Assembly (NCBI GenBank): GCA_903877135.1
Contig: CAIRCN010000053.1
Coordinates: 1-64,000, forward strand
Length of the DNA stretch: 64,000 nt
Reading direction: 5' to 3'
Source of the DNA: an uncultured Opitutia bacterium
Lineage (GTDB): Bacteria > Verrucomicrobiota > Verrucomicrobiia > Opitutales > Opitutaceae
Made by a program: the position numbers and the translations under genes. Numbering within the stretch: position 1 is the stretch's first letter; the number at the start of each line of letters is the position of its first letter. Of this stretch, positions 47,979 to 56,971 are shown one piece after another. Under the pieces are notes generated by a model. That model had not been told where the DNA came from. It did not search any database and was given only the letters and a program-made list of their open reading frames with translations.

Positions 47979-50195
47979 ATGATTTATTTCCTGACGGCCT
48001 GTGCGCTGCTCCTGCATCTTCTGTTTTGGGGCGTGGGCTTGGCCCTGTGGGTCACGCCGGGGCGGTGGCGGCGGTTCTGGCCGGTGTTTTGCGCGCCGAT
48101 GGGAATCATGCTGCAGTCTCTGGTCGTCTGGGCAGGCGCCTACGCCGATCTGCCGGGCACCGACGCCTACGGGCGGTGGAGCGAGTTGGTTCCGGCGGTG
48201 CTGCTGGCGGGCGCGTGGTGGCGTTTTGACATGGGCCGGAGCGTGGCCGGCTGGCGCAGCGTGCGGCGGTTTTGGGGCGTCGGGTTGGCGATGGCGGTAT
48301 GCCTGATTTTGCTTGTGGGGCCGTTGTCGCGGACCGCGAAATCGCTCACGACGGCGTCGCTTGGCAGTTGCGATGCGGCGGACTACGCGGCCGGGGCGCG
48401 CGTGTTGCAGGAGTTCGCGCACAGTGATCGCAGCGGATTCATCGGGTTGACCGAGGTGGTCAGCGTGCGGTCCGCGGACAATTTTTTCGATTTCTGGCTG
48501 CGGTTGAATCATTTCACGCCCTCGGCGCTGATCGCGCTGAACGGCTCGGTGCTGGGGCTGGCCCCGTATCGGATCACAGGCCTGCTGACGGCAGTGCTGA
48601 TGGTGCTGACGCTGCCGCTGGTTTACTGGCTCGCGCGCACGTTGGTGCAACTGCGGCCGTGGGCGGCGGTGGCGGTGGGGCTGCTTTACGGGCTCAGCCC
48701 GGTCACCTGGTATGCGGTGTATCATGTGGCGACCGGCCAGTTGATCGCGGCGCAGGCGATCGCGCTGCTGACGTGGGGCGGGGTGGTGCTGTGGCGGCAG
48801 CGCGCGGATTGGGCGCGAGGGCTGGCGCTGGGCGGAGTGCTGTTCGCCGGCTACGCGCTGGTATTGGGCGCCTACAATTTCATCTTGCTGGTCTGTCTGG
48901 TGCCGGCGGCGGCGTTTGCCGGCGGGTGGGCGCTGTGGCGCGGGGAGACGCGGCGGCTGGCGCGTTGGCTCGCGCTCATGCTGGTGCCGCTGGTGCTCGC
49001 GGGGCTGGTCCAGGCCGAGCGGGTCGCGGGGCTGATCGAGAGGTTTTCGCTCTTTAAACAGTATGACTTTGGCTGGCATATTCCGGTGCTGTCGCCGGAG
49101 GGCTGGCTGGGCATGGTGGGCGACGAACGGCTGGGCGCGTTGGGCGGTGGTGCGCGCTGGCTGCTCATGGGGGCGGCGGTCGCCATGATGCTGGCGGGGT
49201 TGATCGTGGCTGTGAGGCGGCGGTCGGTGGCGGCTTGGGCGGTGGTCTGCCTGACGGTCCCGATTCTGATCGGCTACGGTATTTTGGAGGAGCGGGGTGC
49301 GTGGCTCGGCACCAACGCCAGCTACGATGCCTATAAACTTTTCTCCGTTTTTTTCCCCGGACTACTCGCGGGCTTCTGCGGCTGGATGACATTTTTCTCC
49401 TCGTCGCGGCCCGTCGTGCGCGGAATCGCGCTGGCGTTCGGCGTCTTGGTGCTAGTCCTCAACCTACATGCGGCTTACCGGTTCGGGAGCCAAATGGCGA
49501 GCGATCCGCTGGTCGTGGACCGCGAACTGGCGGCGGTTCAGAAACTCGAAACCATGCCCGCGGTTGACTCGCTGAACATGAATGTGGACGACGGCTGGGC
49601 GCGGCTGTGGGCGAATTCCTTCCTGCTGCACCGGGCGCAATATTTCCCGATCCACACCTACGAGGGTCGGCTCAACAGCGCGCTCAAGGGCGACTGGGAT
49701 CTCAACGGCGGCCTGATCCGCGTCAAGGTGCCGGACGCGGAGGGCTGCGTGGTCCTCAACGCCACTTATTCCGCGGTGAACACGCACAGTCCGCACTATC
49801 TCCGCGCTGAGTTCGGCGACGGCTGGTTTCAAATGGAGCGATTGCCGCGGTTTCCGACGCGCTGGCGCTGGAGCATGGGGGCGGCGAGCTTGCGCGTGCA
49901 CAATCCCCAGGCGCGGGCGCTCCGGGTGATCGTTTGGCTGAAAACACGCGGAGTGATCGCGCGCAATCTGGACGTCTTCGTCGGTAGCCGGCCCTGCGGA
50001 AGCGTGCGGGTCGGCGCCGACCTGAAGTTGGTGGAGCTGCCGGAAATCTCCGTGCCGCCGGGGGACTCAGTCGTCGAACTCCGTTGTCACGAGCCGCCGG
50101 GACCGGCCGGGCCGGGAGACGCGCGCACGCTGGGATTTGTGGCCTACAGCATTGAACTCGACGTGCTGTCCGAGGGAGTTCCCGCCGAAAAATAA
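47979..50195 (+). CDS. Large multi-spanning membrane protein, GT-C-like, with C-terminal beta domain
   Basis: A 738-residue protein with about 12 membrane helices in residues 1-500 (for example LTACALLLHLLFWGVGLALWV, ITGLLTAVLMVLTLPLVYWLA, ALVLGAYNFILLVCLVP). The remaining part is soluble, and the C-terminal about 100 residues form a beta domain (LRVIVWLKTRGVIARNLDVF, LPEISVPPGDSVVELRC, ARTLGFVAYSIELDV) similar to the tail at 40121. A lipid-linked sugar transferase role fits the context but no catalytic loop is certain. It is 35 bp from the aminotransferase gene, so probably cotranscribed. Confidence 0.7.
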   Translation: MIYFLTACALLLHLLFWGVGLALWVTPGRWRRFWPVFCAPMGIMLQSLVVWAGAYADLPGTDAYGRWSELVPAVLLAGAWWRFDMGRSVAGWRSVRRFWGVGLAMAVCLILLVGPLSRTAKSLTTASLGSCDAADYAAGARVLQEFAHSDRSGFIGLTEVVSVRSADNFFDFWLRLNHFTPSALIALNGSVLGLAPYRITGLLTAVLMVLTLPLVYWLARTLVQLRPWAAVAVGLLYGLSPVTWYAVYHVATGQLIAAQAIALLTWGGVVLWRQRADWARGLALGGVLFAGYALVLGAYNFILLVCLVPAAAFAGGWALWRGETRRLARWLALMLVPLVLAGLVQAERVAGLIERFSLFKQYDFGWHIPVLSPEGWLGMVGDERLGALGGGARWLLMGAAVAMMLAGLIVAVRRRSVAAWAVVCLTVPILIGYGILEERGAWLGTNASYDAYKLFSVFFPGLLAGFCGWMTFFSSSRPVVRGIALAFGVLVLVLNLHAAYRFGSQMASDPLVVDRELAAVQKLETMPAVDSLNMNVDDGWARLWANSFLLHRAQYFPIHTYEGRLNSALKGDWDLNGGLIRVKVPDAEGCVVLNATYSAVNTHSPHYLRAEFGDGWFQMERLPRFPTRWRWSMGAASLRVHNPQARALRVIVWLKTRGVIARNLDVFVGSRPCGSVRVGADLKLVELPEISVPPGDSVVELRCHEPPGPAGPGDARTLGFVAYSIELDVLSEGVPAEK

Positions 50196-50230
50196 TTTGT
50201 GACCACAATGCCGCGCTGCCAAGACCAGTC

Positions 50231-51337
50231 ATGCCCGCCCACCCTCTGCTGACCGCCGATCCCAAGGCCGACTACCTCGCCCATGCGGACGAAATCCGCG
50301 CGGCGGTCGAGCGCGTGCTGGCGAGCGGGCACTATATCCTGGGGCCGGAGGTGGAGGCGTTCGAGCGCGAGTTCGCCGGTTATCTCGGCGGCGGGCAATT
50401 GATCGGCGTGGCCAACGGCACCGAGGCGATCGAACTGGCCTTGCGCGCGGTCGGCGTGCAACGCGGCGACGCGGTCGCGACTGTGGCCAACACGGTTTCT
50501 GCCACGGCGGCGGCCATTGAGCAGATCGGCGCGCGGCCGGTGTTTGTCGAAATCGAGGCGGACACGATGGTGATGTCGGCCGTCGCGCTCGCGGCTGCAC
50601 TGGCGCGCGGGCCGGTGAAGGCGGTGGTGCCGGTGCACCTCTACGGTCATCCGACGGCGATGCCGGCGATCATGGAACTCTCCCGGCGGCACGGCGCGAA
50701 AGTGGTCGAGGACTGCGCGCAGTCGCATGGCGCAGCAGTCGCGGGGAAGAAGGCCGGCGCCTGGGGCGATGCGGCGGCGTTCAGTTTTTATCCGACGAAA
50801 AACCTCGGCGCGCTCGGCGACGGCGGCGCGGTGTTCACGCGCGATGCAGGCACGGCCGACGCAGTGCGGCTACTCCGGCAATACGGCTGGCGCCAGCGCT
50901 ACGTGAGCGAAATTCCCGGCCGCAACAGCCGGCTCGACGAGTTGCAGGCGGCGATTCTGCGCGTGAAGCTGCGGCATCTCGACGCCGGCAACGCCGCGCG
51001 GCGTTTACTGGCCGCGCGCTATCTGGCACTGTTGCGTGACGCGCGGCTGCGTTTACCCGAGTGGGCTTCTGATGCCGAGCCGGTCTGGCATCAATTCGTG
51101 GTGCGCACGCCGCGCCGCGACGATTTGCGTGCTCATCTCGCCGCGCGGCAAATCCACTGCGGCGTGCTCTATCCTGTGCCGCTTCATCGCCAGCCGGCTT
51201 ACGCCCGGCCACAGCTGCTTCTGTCCGAGACGGAGCGCGCCTGTGCGGAAGTGCTCTGCCTGCCGGTGCATCCCGCCATCACGCCGGCGGACGTTGACAG
51301 AGTTTCCGAAGAAATCCTTCGTTGGGCCAAGTCATGA
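50231..51337 (+). CDS. DegT/DnrJ/EryC1/StrS-family sugar aminotransferase
   Basis: A 368-residue PLP enzyme that aminates a keto sugar nucleotide. GPEVEAFEREFAGYLG, GVANGTEAIELALRA, PVHLYGHPTAMP, VEDCAQSHGA and FSFYPTKNLGALGDGG with PLP lysine Lys190 are all family marks, as is the QYGWRQRY..E.PGRNSRLDE block. FdtB/QdtB-like 3-aminotransferases read like this, so a dTDP-3-amino-6-deoxyhexose is possible, but no FdtA/QdtA ketoisomerase is seen in the window. The stop overlaps the next start by 4 bp. Confidence 0.92.
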   Translation: MPAHPLLTADPKADYLAHADEIRAAVERVLASGHYILGPEVEAFEREFAGYLGGGQLIGVANGTEAIELALRAVGVQRGDAVATVANTVSATAAAIEQIGARPVFVEIEADTMVMSAVALAAALARGPVKAVVPVHLYGHPTAMPAIMELSRRHGAKVVEDCAQSHGAAVAGKKAGAWGDAAAFSFYPTKNLGALGDGGAVFTRDAGTADAVRLLRQYGWRQRYVSEIPGRNSRLDELQAAILRVKLRHLDAGNAARRLLAARYLALLRDARLRLPEWASDAEPVWHQFVVRTPRRDDLRAHLAARQIHCGVLYPVPLHRQPAYARPQLLLSETERACAEVLCLPVHPAITPADVDRVSEEILRWAKS

Positions 51338-52299
51338 TTCAGTCCGCCCCCGCGCTCAGTTTTGTCATTCCGCTCTACAACAGCGCGGAAACGATCGGCG
51401 CAGTAGTGCGCGGCCTCGAGGCGCTGGCGGTCGCGGGCGGCATGGAAATCGTGCTGGTGAACGACGGTAGCCGCGACGCGACGGCAGGCGTGTGCCGGGA
51501 GTTGGTGCGCACGGCGCGGGTGCCGGTGATTTACGTCGAACACGCGCGCAACTACGGCGAGCACAACGCCGTGCTCACCGGCTGGCGGCTGGCGCGCGGC
51601 GCGCACATCGTGAATCTCGACGACGACGGGCAGAATCCGCCCGCGGAAGCGGCGCGGCTCTGGGCCCACGCCAAGGCGACCGGGCTGGATGTGGTTTTTG
51701 GGCATTATGCGACGAAGCAGCACGCGGCGTGGCGGAATTTGGGCAGTTGGTTTGCCAATCGCATGACCGATTGGGCGCTGGAGAAACCGCCGGGATTTTA
51801 CCTGTCGAGTTTCCGGTGTGTGACGGCGTTCGTTGCGCGCGAGGTCGCCCAGCACTCCGGACCGTATCCCTACATCGACGGGCTGATTTTGCAGGTGACG
51901 CAGCGCATCGGATCGCTCGAGGTGCGGCACGAACAGCGGCGCGTGGGTGAGAGCGGTTACACGCTGCGCCGGCTGATGCGGTTGTGGCTGAGCGCGTGGG
52001 TGAATTTTTCGGTGCTGCCGTTGCGCGTGGCGACGGTGCTCGGCCTCTCGATGGCGGGCACCGGCGTGATCGGTGTCGGCTGGGTCATCTGGCTGCGTGT
52101 GATGAACGAAGGCCCGACCTTCGGGTGGGGCTCGATCATGGCGGCGTTGCTGGTGTTTTCCGGCACGCAGCTAGCGCTGCTCGGCCTGATCGGCGAGTAT
52201 ATTGGCCGAATGTTTCTCACCGTGAACCAGCGCCCGCAGGCCGTGGTGCGCGAGATTTTCAGGAGTGCGCCGGTGGGAGAATCCGCTCCCAACGGCTGA
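51334..52299 (+). CDS. Polyprenyl-phosphate glycosyltransferase (ArnC/GtrB-like GT2)
   Basis: A 321-residue GT2 enzyme with two C-terminal membrane helices (VLGLSMAGTGVIGVGWVIWL and IMAALLVFSGTQLALLGLIG), the layout of ArnC and GtrB. LSFVIPLYNSAETIG, VLVNDGSRDATA, NYGEHNAVLTGWRLA, IVNLDDDGQNPP and SSFRCVTAFVA support it. It would attach a sugar, probably the amino sugar made by the coupled DegT enzyme (ATGA overlap), to undecaprenyl phosphate. Its 3' end overlaps the convergent GT2 gene by 41 bp. Confidence 0.9.
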   Translation: MIQSAPALSFVIPLYNSAETIGAVVRGLEALAVAGGMEIVLVNDGSRDATAGVCRELVRTARVPVIYVEHARNYGEHNAVLTGWRLARGAHIVNLDDDGQNPPAEAARLWAHAKATGLDVVFGHYATKQHAAWRNLGSWFANRMTDWALEKPPGFYLSSFRCVTAFVAREVAQHSGPYPYIDGLILQVTQRIGSLEVRHEQRRVGESGYTLRRLMRLWLSAWVNFSVLPLRVATVLGLSMAGTGVIGVGWVIWLRVMNEGPTFGWGSIMAALLVFSGTQLALLGLIGEYIGRMFLTVNQRPQAVVREIFRSAPVGESAPNG

Positions 52300-53221
52300 A
52301 CTCGCGGTCGATCGCCGCCTCCATGCCGGCCAGCGCGAGCGGCGGCGGCGTGCGCCGCAGATGCAGCACGTAGGCCAGCGCCTGCCGCGCCGTGGCGTGC
52401 TCGGTCGCGGGATGCGGGTCGGTCCACTGCCGGTCAAGATAATGCCAGCACCAGCGGCGGGCGGCAAGATAGCCAAGCTCGGCGCGCCATTTTTCGGCGA
52501 GGCGGCGGCTGTTGGCCTCGTCGTGAAGTTTGCGGCCGGGCGAGGCGCTGATGTGGTGGCGGATGACGCTGCGGAGCGCGAGGACCGTGGTGCGGCCGAC
52601 GGCGCGTGCGCGGAGGCAAAGATCGACATCCTCGCCGCCGTTGATGAATCCTTCGTCAAAGCCGCCGAGTTCGCGCCAGAGTGTGCTCCCGATCAGCAGG
52701 CAGGCGCCGGTGACTGAGACAGTGCGCCTGGCGGGGAAAAGCGCGCGCCACCAGTGTGGTGGGAGCTGGCGCTCGTGCTGCGGCTTGCCCTGGAGATCGA
52801 TGAACATGCCGGTGTGATCGACCGCGCCGGTGCGGGCGTCGAGCTGGATGTTACCGGCGACACCGGCGCGCGGGCCGAGTCGGCGTTGCGCGGCGAGCAT
52901 GGGCTCGAGCCAGCGCGGCGTGAGGACGAGGTCGTTGTTGAGGAGGACGAGGATGTCACCGGTGGCCAGGGCGGCGGCGCGGTTGTTCGCGGCGGCGTAG
53001 CCGAGGTTGCGCTCGTTGAGGAGGACGCGGAACGGCGGCCCGAGGGTGGCGAGCCAGGCGCGCGTGCCGTCGGTGCTGCCGTCGTCCACAAGGATAATTT
53101 CGTGCGCGAGGCCGGCGGGCAGGGTGGCCTGCAACGACTCGACGCACGCACGGGTGAGCGCGAGGTTGTTGAAAAGGGGGATGACGAAGCTGACCGACAC
53201 GCGAGGGGAGCCTGTGGCCAA
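52259..53221 (-). CDS. Glycosyltransferase family 2
   Basis: A 320-residue GT2 enzyme of the rhamnosyltransferase/WbbL-like kind: SVSFVIPLFNNLALTRACVE, ILVDDGSTDGTRAW, NERNLGYAAANNRAA, ILVLLNNDLVLTP (DxD-like NND) and GGFDEGFINGGEDVDLCLRA. The last gene of the nine-gene minus-strand run, 25 bp after rmlA, so a rhamnose acceptor/donor role is plausible. The start is uncertain: TTG at 53221, or GTG at 53200 just ahead of SVSFVIPL. Its 3' end overlaps the ArnC-like gene tail to tail by 41 bp. Confidence 0.87.
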   Translation of the reverse strand: MATGSPRVSVSFVIPLFNNLALTRACVESLQATLPAGLAHEIILVDDGSTDGTRAWLATLGPPFRVLLNERNLGYAAANNRAAALATGDILVLLNNDLVLTPRWLEPMLAAQRRLGPRAGVAGNIQLDARTGAVDHTGMFIDLQGKPQHERQLPPHWWRALFPARRTVSVTGACLLIGSTLWRELGGFDEGFINGGEDVDLCLRARAVGRTTVLALRSVIRHHISASPGRKLHDEANSRRLAEKWRAELGYLAARRWCWHYLDRQWTDPHPATEHATARQALAYVLHLRRTPPPLALAGMEAAIDREFSRWERILPPAHS

Positions 53222-53246
53222 TCACGGCGTCTGCAAGACCGACGCC

Positions 53247-54134
53247 CTACGATTTTTCGCTGGCGATACGGAGCAGGTAGGCGCCGTAGGCGGACTTGCC
53301 GAGTTTCTTGATGTTAGCCTCGAGGCCGGCGCGGTCGATCCAGCCCTTTTTGTAGGCGATTTCCTCAAGGCAGGCGATTTTCAGGCCCTGACGGTTTTCG
53401 ATCACGCTGACGAATTGCGCGGCCTCGAGGAGCGAGTCGTGGGTGCCGGTGTCTAGCCAGGCGGTGCCGCGGCCGAGGAGTTCGACGTGAAGCTGGCCGG
53501 CGGCGAGGTAGAGGCGGTTGAGGTCGGTGATCTCAAGTTCGCCGCGGGCGGAAGGTTTCAGGCTGCGCGCGAGGGCGACGACCTGGGCGTCGTAGAAGTA
53601 GAGGCCGGGGACGGCGTAGTGGGACTTGGGCTGGGCGGGTTTTTCCTCGATGGAGAGCACGCGGCCGTTGGGCGCGAACTCGACGACGCCGTAGCTTTTC
53701 GGGTCGGCCACATGGTAACCGAAGATGGTGGCGCCGGTGGTGCGGGCACCGGCCTCGGCAAGCGAGTTCGCGAAATCGGCGCCGTAGAAAAGGTTGTCGC
53801 CGAGGACAAGGGCGGAGGGTTCCGCGCCGGTCAGGAAACCGGTGTCGGCAGCGATGTGGAACGCCTGGGCGAGTCCGTCGGGGCTGGGTTGCTCGGCGTA
53901 GGAAAGTTGCAGACCAAAGTTGGAGCCGTCGCCGAGGAGCTTGCGGAAGAGCGGCAGGTCGGTGGGCGTGGAGATGACGAGGATTTCGCGGATGCCGGCG
54001 AGCATCAGGACCGACAGCGGATAGTAGATCATCGGCTTGTCGTAAACGGGCATGAGCTGCTTGCTCACGGCGATGGTAAGCGGGTAGAGCCGGGTGCCGG
54101 AGCCGCCAGCGAGGATGATGCCTTTGCGCGACAT
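53247..54134 (-). CDS. rmlA: Glucose-1-phosphate thymidylyltransferase
   Basis: A 295-residue nucleotidyltransferase making dTDP-glucose from dTTP and glucose-1-phosphate. [20 protein letters not shown] is the G.G.R nucleotide motif, then [28 protein letters not shown] with the metal Asp, FEYHV-type [25 protein letters not shown] and [12 protein letters not shown]. Full length for RmlA. It lies 32 bp after rmlB. Confidence 0.97.
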   Translation of the reverse strand: MSRKGIILAGGSGTRLYPLTIAVSKQLMPVYDKPMIYYPLSVLMLAGIREILVISTPTDLPLFRKLLGDGSNFGLQLSYAEQPSPDGLAQAFHIAADTGFLTGAEPSALVLGDNLFYGADFANSLAEAGARTTGATIFGYHVADPKSYGVVEFAPNGRVLSIEEKPAQPKSHYAVPGLYFYDAQVVALARSLKPSARGELEITDLNRLYLAAGQLHVELLGRGTAWLDTGTHDSLLEAAQFVSVIENRQGLKIACLEEIAYKKGWIDRAGLEANIKKLGKSAYGAYLLRIASEKS

Positions 54135-54166
54135 GGTGGATATGGGATTGAGGCGAAGAATGAGAG

Positions 54167-55234
54167 TTAGCGGACGGTGCCGAGGCGGTGGCGGGCGTAT
54201 TTTTGGGCGGTAATGTCGGCGGCCCAGGCGCGGTGGGCGAGATACCAGTCCACGGTCTTCTCGATGCCAGTGTCGAAGTTTTCCTTCGGCTGCCAGCCGA
54301 GTTCGCGGCGAAGCTTGGCGCTGTCGATCGCGTAGCGGCGGTCGTGGCCGGGGCGGTCGGCGACATAGGTGATCTGTTGCGCGTAGGGCCGGCTGTCGGC
54401 GCGGGGGGACATACGGTCGAGAAGGGCGCAGATGCGTTGGACGATCTCGAGGTTCGGGCGCTCGTTGAGGCCGCCGACGTTGTAGGTCTCGCCGATGCGG
54501 CCGCGCTGGAGCACGAGCCAGATGGCGGCGGCGTGATCCTCGACATAGAGCCAGTCGCGGATTTGCTGGCCGTCGCCGTAAACGGGGAGTGGTTTGCCCT
54601 CGAGGGCGTTGAGGATGACGAGCGGGATCAGTTTCTCGGGGAAGTGATACGGGCCATAATTGTTTGAGCAGTTGGTCGTGAGCGTCGGGAAGCGGTAGGT
54701 GTGCTGGAACGAGCGGACGAGGTGATCACTAGCGGCCTTGGAGGCGGCGTAGGGCGAGTTGGGCTCGTAGGGGCAGTCCTCATTCCACGGGGCATCGCCG
54801 GGCTGGAGCGTGCCGTAGACCTCGTCGGTCGAGACGTGGAGGAAACGGAAGGCGCTTCTGCGCGGCTCGGGGAGCTTGGCCCAGTGGAGGCGGGCGCAGT
54901 TGAGGAGGCGGAGCGTGCCAACGACGTTGGTTTGGATGAACGGCTCGGGCGAATCGATAGAGCGGTCGACGTGCGATTCGGCGGCGAAGTTGACGATAGC
55001 GTCGATCTGGTGCTCAGCGAGGAGGCGCGTGACGAGCGCGGTGTCGCCGATGTCGCCTTGCGCGAAAACGTAGCGCGGATCGCTGGCGAGGTCGACGAGG
55101 TTGGCGGGGTTGCCGGCGTAGGTGAGCGCGTCGAGGTTGACGAGGCGGGTGAGGGGCGAGTTCGCCTCCAGCAGGCGCTGACGGATGAAGTTGGAGCCGA
55201 TGAAGCCGCAGCCGCCGGTGACGAGGAGATTCAC
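54167..55234 (-). CDS. rmlB: dTDP-glucose 4,6-dehydratase
   Basis: A 355-residue extended SDR making dTDP-4-keto-6-deoxyglucose. The NAD motif is [15 protein letters not shown], then [30 protein letters not shown] with the Asp-Glu pair, the YAASKAASD YxxxK motif, [18 protein letters not shown] and RDWLYVEDH. Full length. It lies 43 bp from an NRS/ER-like gene upstream and 32 bp from rmlA downstream. Confidence 0.97.
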   Translation of the reverse strand: MNLLVTGGCGFIGSNFIRQRLLEANSPLTRLVNLDALTYAGNPANLVDLASDPRYVFAQGDIGDTALVTRLLAEHQIDAIVNFAAESHVDRSIDSPEPFIQTNVVGTLRLLNCARLHWAKLPEPRRSAFRFLHVSTDEVYGTLQPGDAPWNEDCPYEPNSPYAASKAASDHLVRSFQHTYRFPTLTTNCSNNYGPYHFPEKLIPLVILNALEGKPLPVYGDGQQIRDWLYVEDHAAAIWLVLQRGRIGETYNVGGLNERPNLEIVQRICALLDRMSPRADSRPYAQQITYVADRPGHDRRYAIDSAKLRRELGWQPKENFDTGIEKTVDWYLAHRAWAADITAQKYARHRLGTVR

Positions 55235-55277
55235 GGTGAAGTTGAAAAGTGAATGTTGAAGGTTGAAAGACCGGAGA

Positions 55278-56150
55278 TCAGACGGCGGCTTTCCAGCGGG
55301 CGAGGTCGCGGGCGACGGCTTCGTGGACTTCGGTCAGGGCGATGCTGGTGGCGGCGAGTTTGGCGGAGGTCATTACGCAGTTGGAGCGCGGGGTCTTGGC
55401 GGCGACATGCATGAACTCATCCTCGCTTTTGAAGAAGACGTAGTCTTTCACGCAGACGCCGCTCTGCCGGATGAGAGCGACGACCTCTTGGGTGGTGACG
55501 TGGCCGGGGTTGGTGACGTTATAGGTGCCGAAGGGGACGCGTTTTTCCCAGCACGCGAAGGTGGCGGCGACGAACTCCTCCAACTGCGAGATCGAGTTGG
55601 CGGCCTCGAGCAGACGCGAGTAGCGCATGAGCTTGGTGAGGTAGTTGCGGGGGCAGTCCACCTCGTTGAAGGGGATGCGGAGGCGCCAGATGAACAGGTC
55701 GGGCCGGCCGGCGAGGATTTCTTCGCCGAGGGCCTTGGTGCCGCTGTAATAGGAGCAGTTGTTCTGGCGGAAGGTGAAGTTGGGGGTGTCGGTCTCGCTG
55801 AAGCCGGAGCCGTCGGGCCGCGCGCCGGTGTAGATGCAGCCGGAGGAAACGTGTCCCCAGGGGACGCCGGCCTCGGCGCAGGCCTGGGCGACGAGGCCGG
55901 GTAGGACGGCGTTGCCGAAGAGGCACTCGGTCTTGTGGAGTTCGCACGCATCGACGTTGGGTTTGCCGCTGTAGCCGGCGGCGTTGATCAGGAACTCGGG
56001 GCGGTCGGCCTTCAGCGCGGCGGTGAGGGCCGCGGTGTTGGCATAGTCCAGTTCGCTCCGCCGCAGGTTGCGAAAGGCGATGCCTTTGCGGGCGAGGAGC
56101 GCCTGATAGGCGTGGCCGACGTAACCGGAACCTCCGAGCAGATAGATCAT
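55278..56150 (-). CDS. NRS/ER-like epimerase/reductase (RmlD-like SDR)
   Basis: A 290-residue extended SDR. GGSGYVGHAYQ binds NAD(P), and YSGTK (Tyr135, Lys139) is the YxxxK motif. The series INAAGYSGKPNVDACELHK, SSGCIYTG, GFSETDTPNF, LRIPFNE..CPRNYLTKLMRY and YNVTNPGHVTTQEVV closely follows the C-terminal epimerase/reductase half of plant RHM and NRS/ER ('NAAGVTGRPNVDWCE', 'TGCIFEYD', 'NFTNPG'). NRS/ER alone does both the 3,5-epimerase and 4-reductase steps to dTDP-L-rhamnose, and no rmlC or rmlD is visible here, so I infer this gene does their job with rmlA and rmlB. Confidence 0.82.
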   Translation of the reverse strand: MIYLLGGSGYVGHAYQALLARKGIAFRNLRRSELDYANTAALTAALKADRPEFLINAAGYSGKPNVDACELHKTECLFGNAVLPGLVAQACAEAGVPWGHVSSGCIYTGARPDGSGFSETDTPNFTFRQNNCSYYSGTKALGEEILAGRPDLFIWRLRIPFNEVDCPRNYLTKLMRYSRLLEAANSISQLEEFVAATFACWEKRVPFGTYNVTNPGHVTTQEVVALIRQSGVCVKDYVFFKSEDEFMHVAAKTPRSNCVMTSAKLAATSIALTEVHEAVARDLARWKAAV

Positions 56151-56204
56151 GAAGGGAGCGAGTGAAAACGTCGCGGCGGTGGGAACAAGGTTTTTCCCGG
56201 GCGC

Positions 56205-56957
56205 TCAGCGGCGGCGGTAGTCGCCGCGGCTGAAATATTTCTCTAACCAGACGTAGGCGCAGATGAAGAAGTAGCGGCTACCCATCTCCTTGATCTTGAG
56301 CTTGGCCTCGCCGTATTTGCGGTTTTGCCAGGAGATGGGCGTGATCGCGTAAGTGAAACCGCGCACGATCGCCTTGAGCGGCAGCTCGACGGTGAGGTTG
56401 AAGTGACGAGCAAGGATCGGGCGGCAGCCGTCGATTACGGTGCGGCGATAGGCTTTGAAGGCGTTGGTGGTGTCGTTGAGCGGAATGGCGAATCCGACGC
56501 GGACGAGAAAATTCGCCAGACGGTTGAACAGCAGTTTCACCCGCGGGTAGTCGACGACTTCCCCGCCTTTGATGAACCTGCTGCCGAAGGCGCAGTCGTA
56601 GCCTTCGTTGAGCAGTCGCCAATATTTCACGGCGTGGGCGGGCGCGTCGGAGGCGTCGGCCATCATGATGACGACGGCATCGCCGGCGCTGTGGTCCAGG
56701 CCCCAGATGACGGCGCGGCCGAAGCCGTTGAGGTCGCCGTTTTGCGTGGGTTTGAGCGTGGGATATTTTTCCCGGAGCCGGAGCAAGGTGGCCCAGGTGC
56801 CGTCGGTGCTGCCGTCGTCAACTACGACGATCTCGTGGGGGACGTTTTCGACGGTGAAAGCGCACACGAGGTCGTCGATAGTCGAAGGCAGCGATTCCTC
56901 CTCGTTGCGCGCAGGGATAATGACCGAGTAAAGCGAGAGCGGCGGGGCGGAGGGCAT
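56205..56957 (-). CDS. Glycosyltransferase family 2 (dolichyl-phosphate-mannose synthase-like)
   Basis: A 250-residue GT2 enzyme. YSVIIPARNEEESLPSTI, IVVVDDGSTDGTW, DLNGFGRAVIWGL, VVIMMADASDAP and AFGSRFIKGGEVVDYP are the GT2 blocks; NDTTNAFKAYRR and WQNRKYGEAKLKIKEM are those of polyprenyl-phosphate sugar transferases. It lacks strong C-terminal membrane helices apart from a possible one at FFICAYVWLEKYF. An earlier in-frame start would add 50 unconserved residues, so I take ATG 56957. It is 14 bp after the methyltransferase gene. Confidence 0.87.
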   Translation of the reverse strand: MPSAPPLSLYSVIIPARNEEESLPSTIDDLVCAFTVENVPHEIVVVDDGSTDGTWATLLRLREKYPTLKPTQNGDLNGFGRAVIWGLDHSAGDAVVIMMADASDAPAHAVKYWRLLNEGYDCAFGSRFIKGGEVVDYPRVKLLFNRLANFLVRVGFAIPLNDTTNAFKAYRRTVIDGCRPILARHFNLTVELPLKAIVRGFTYAITPISWQNRKYGEAKLKIKEMGSRYFFICAYVWLEKYFSRGDYRRR

Positions 56958-56971
56958 GGGCGCAGAGCGAG

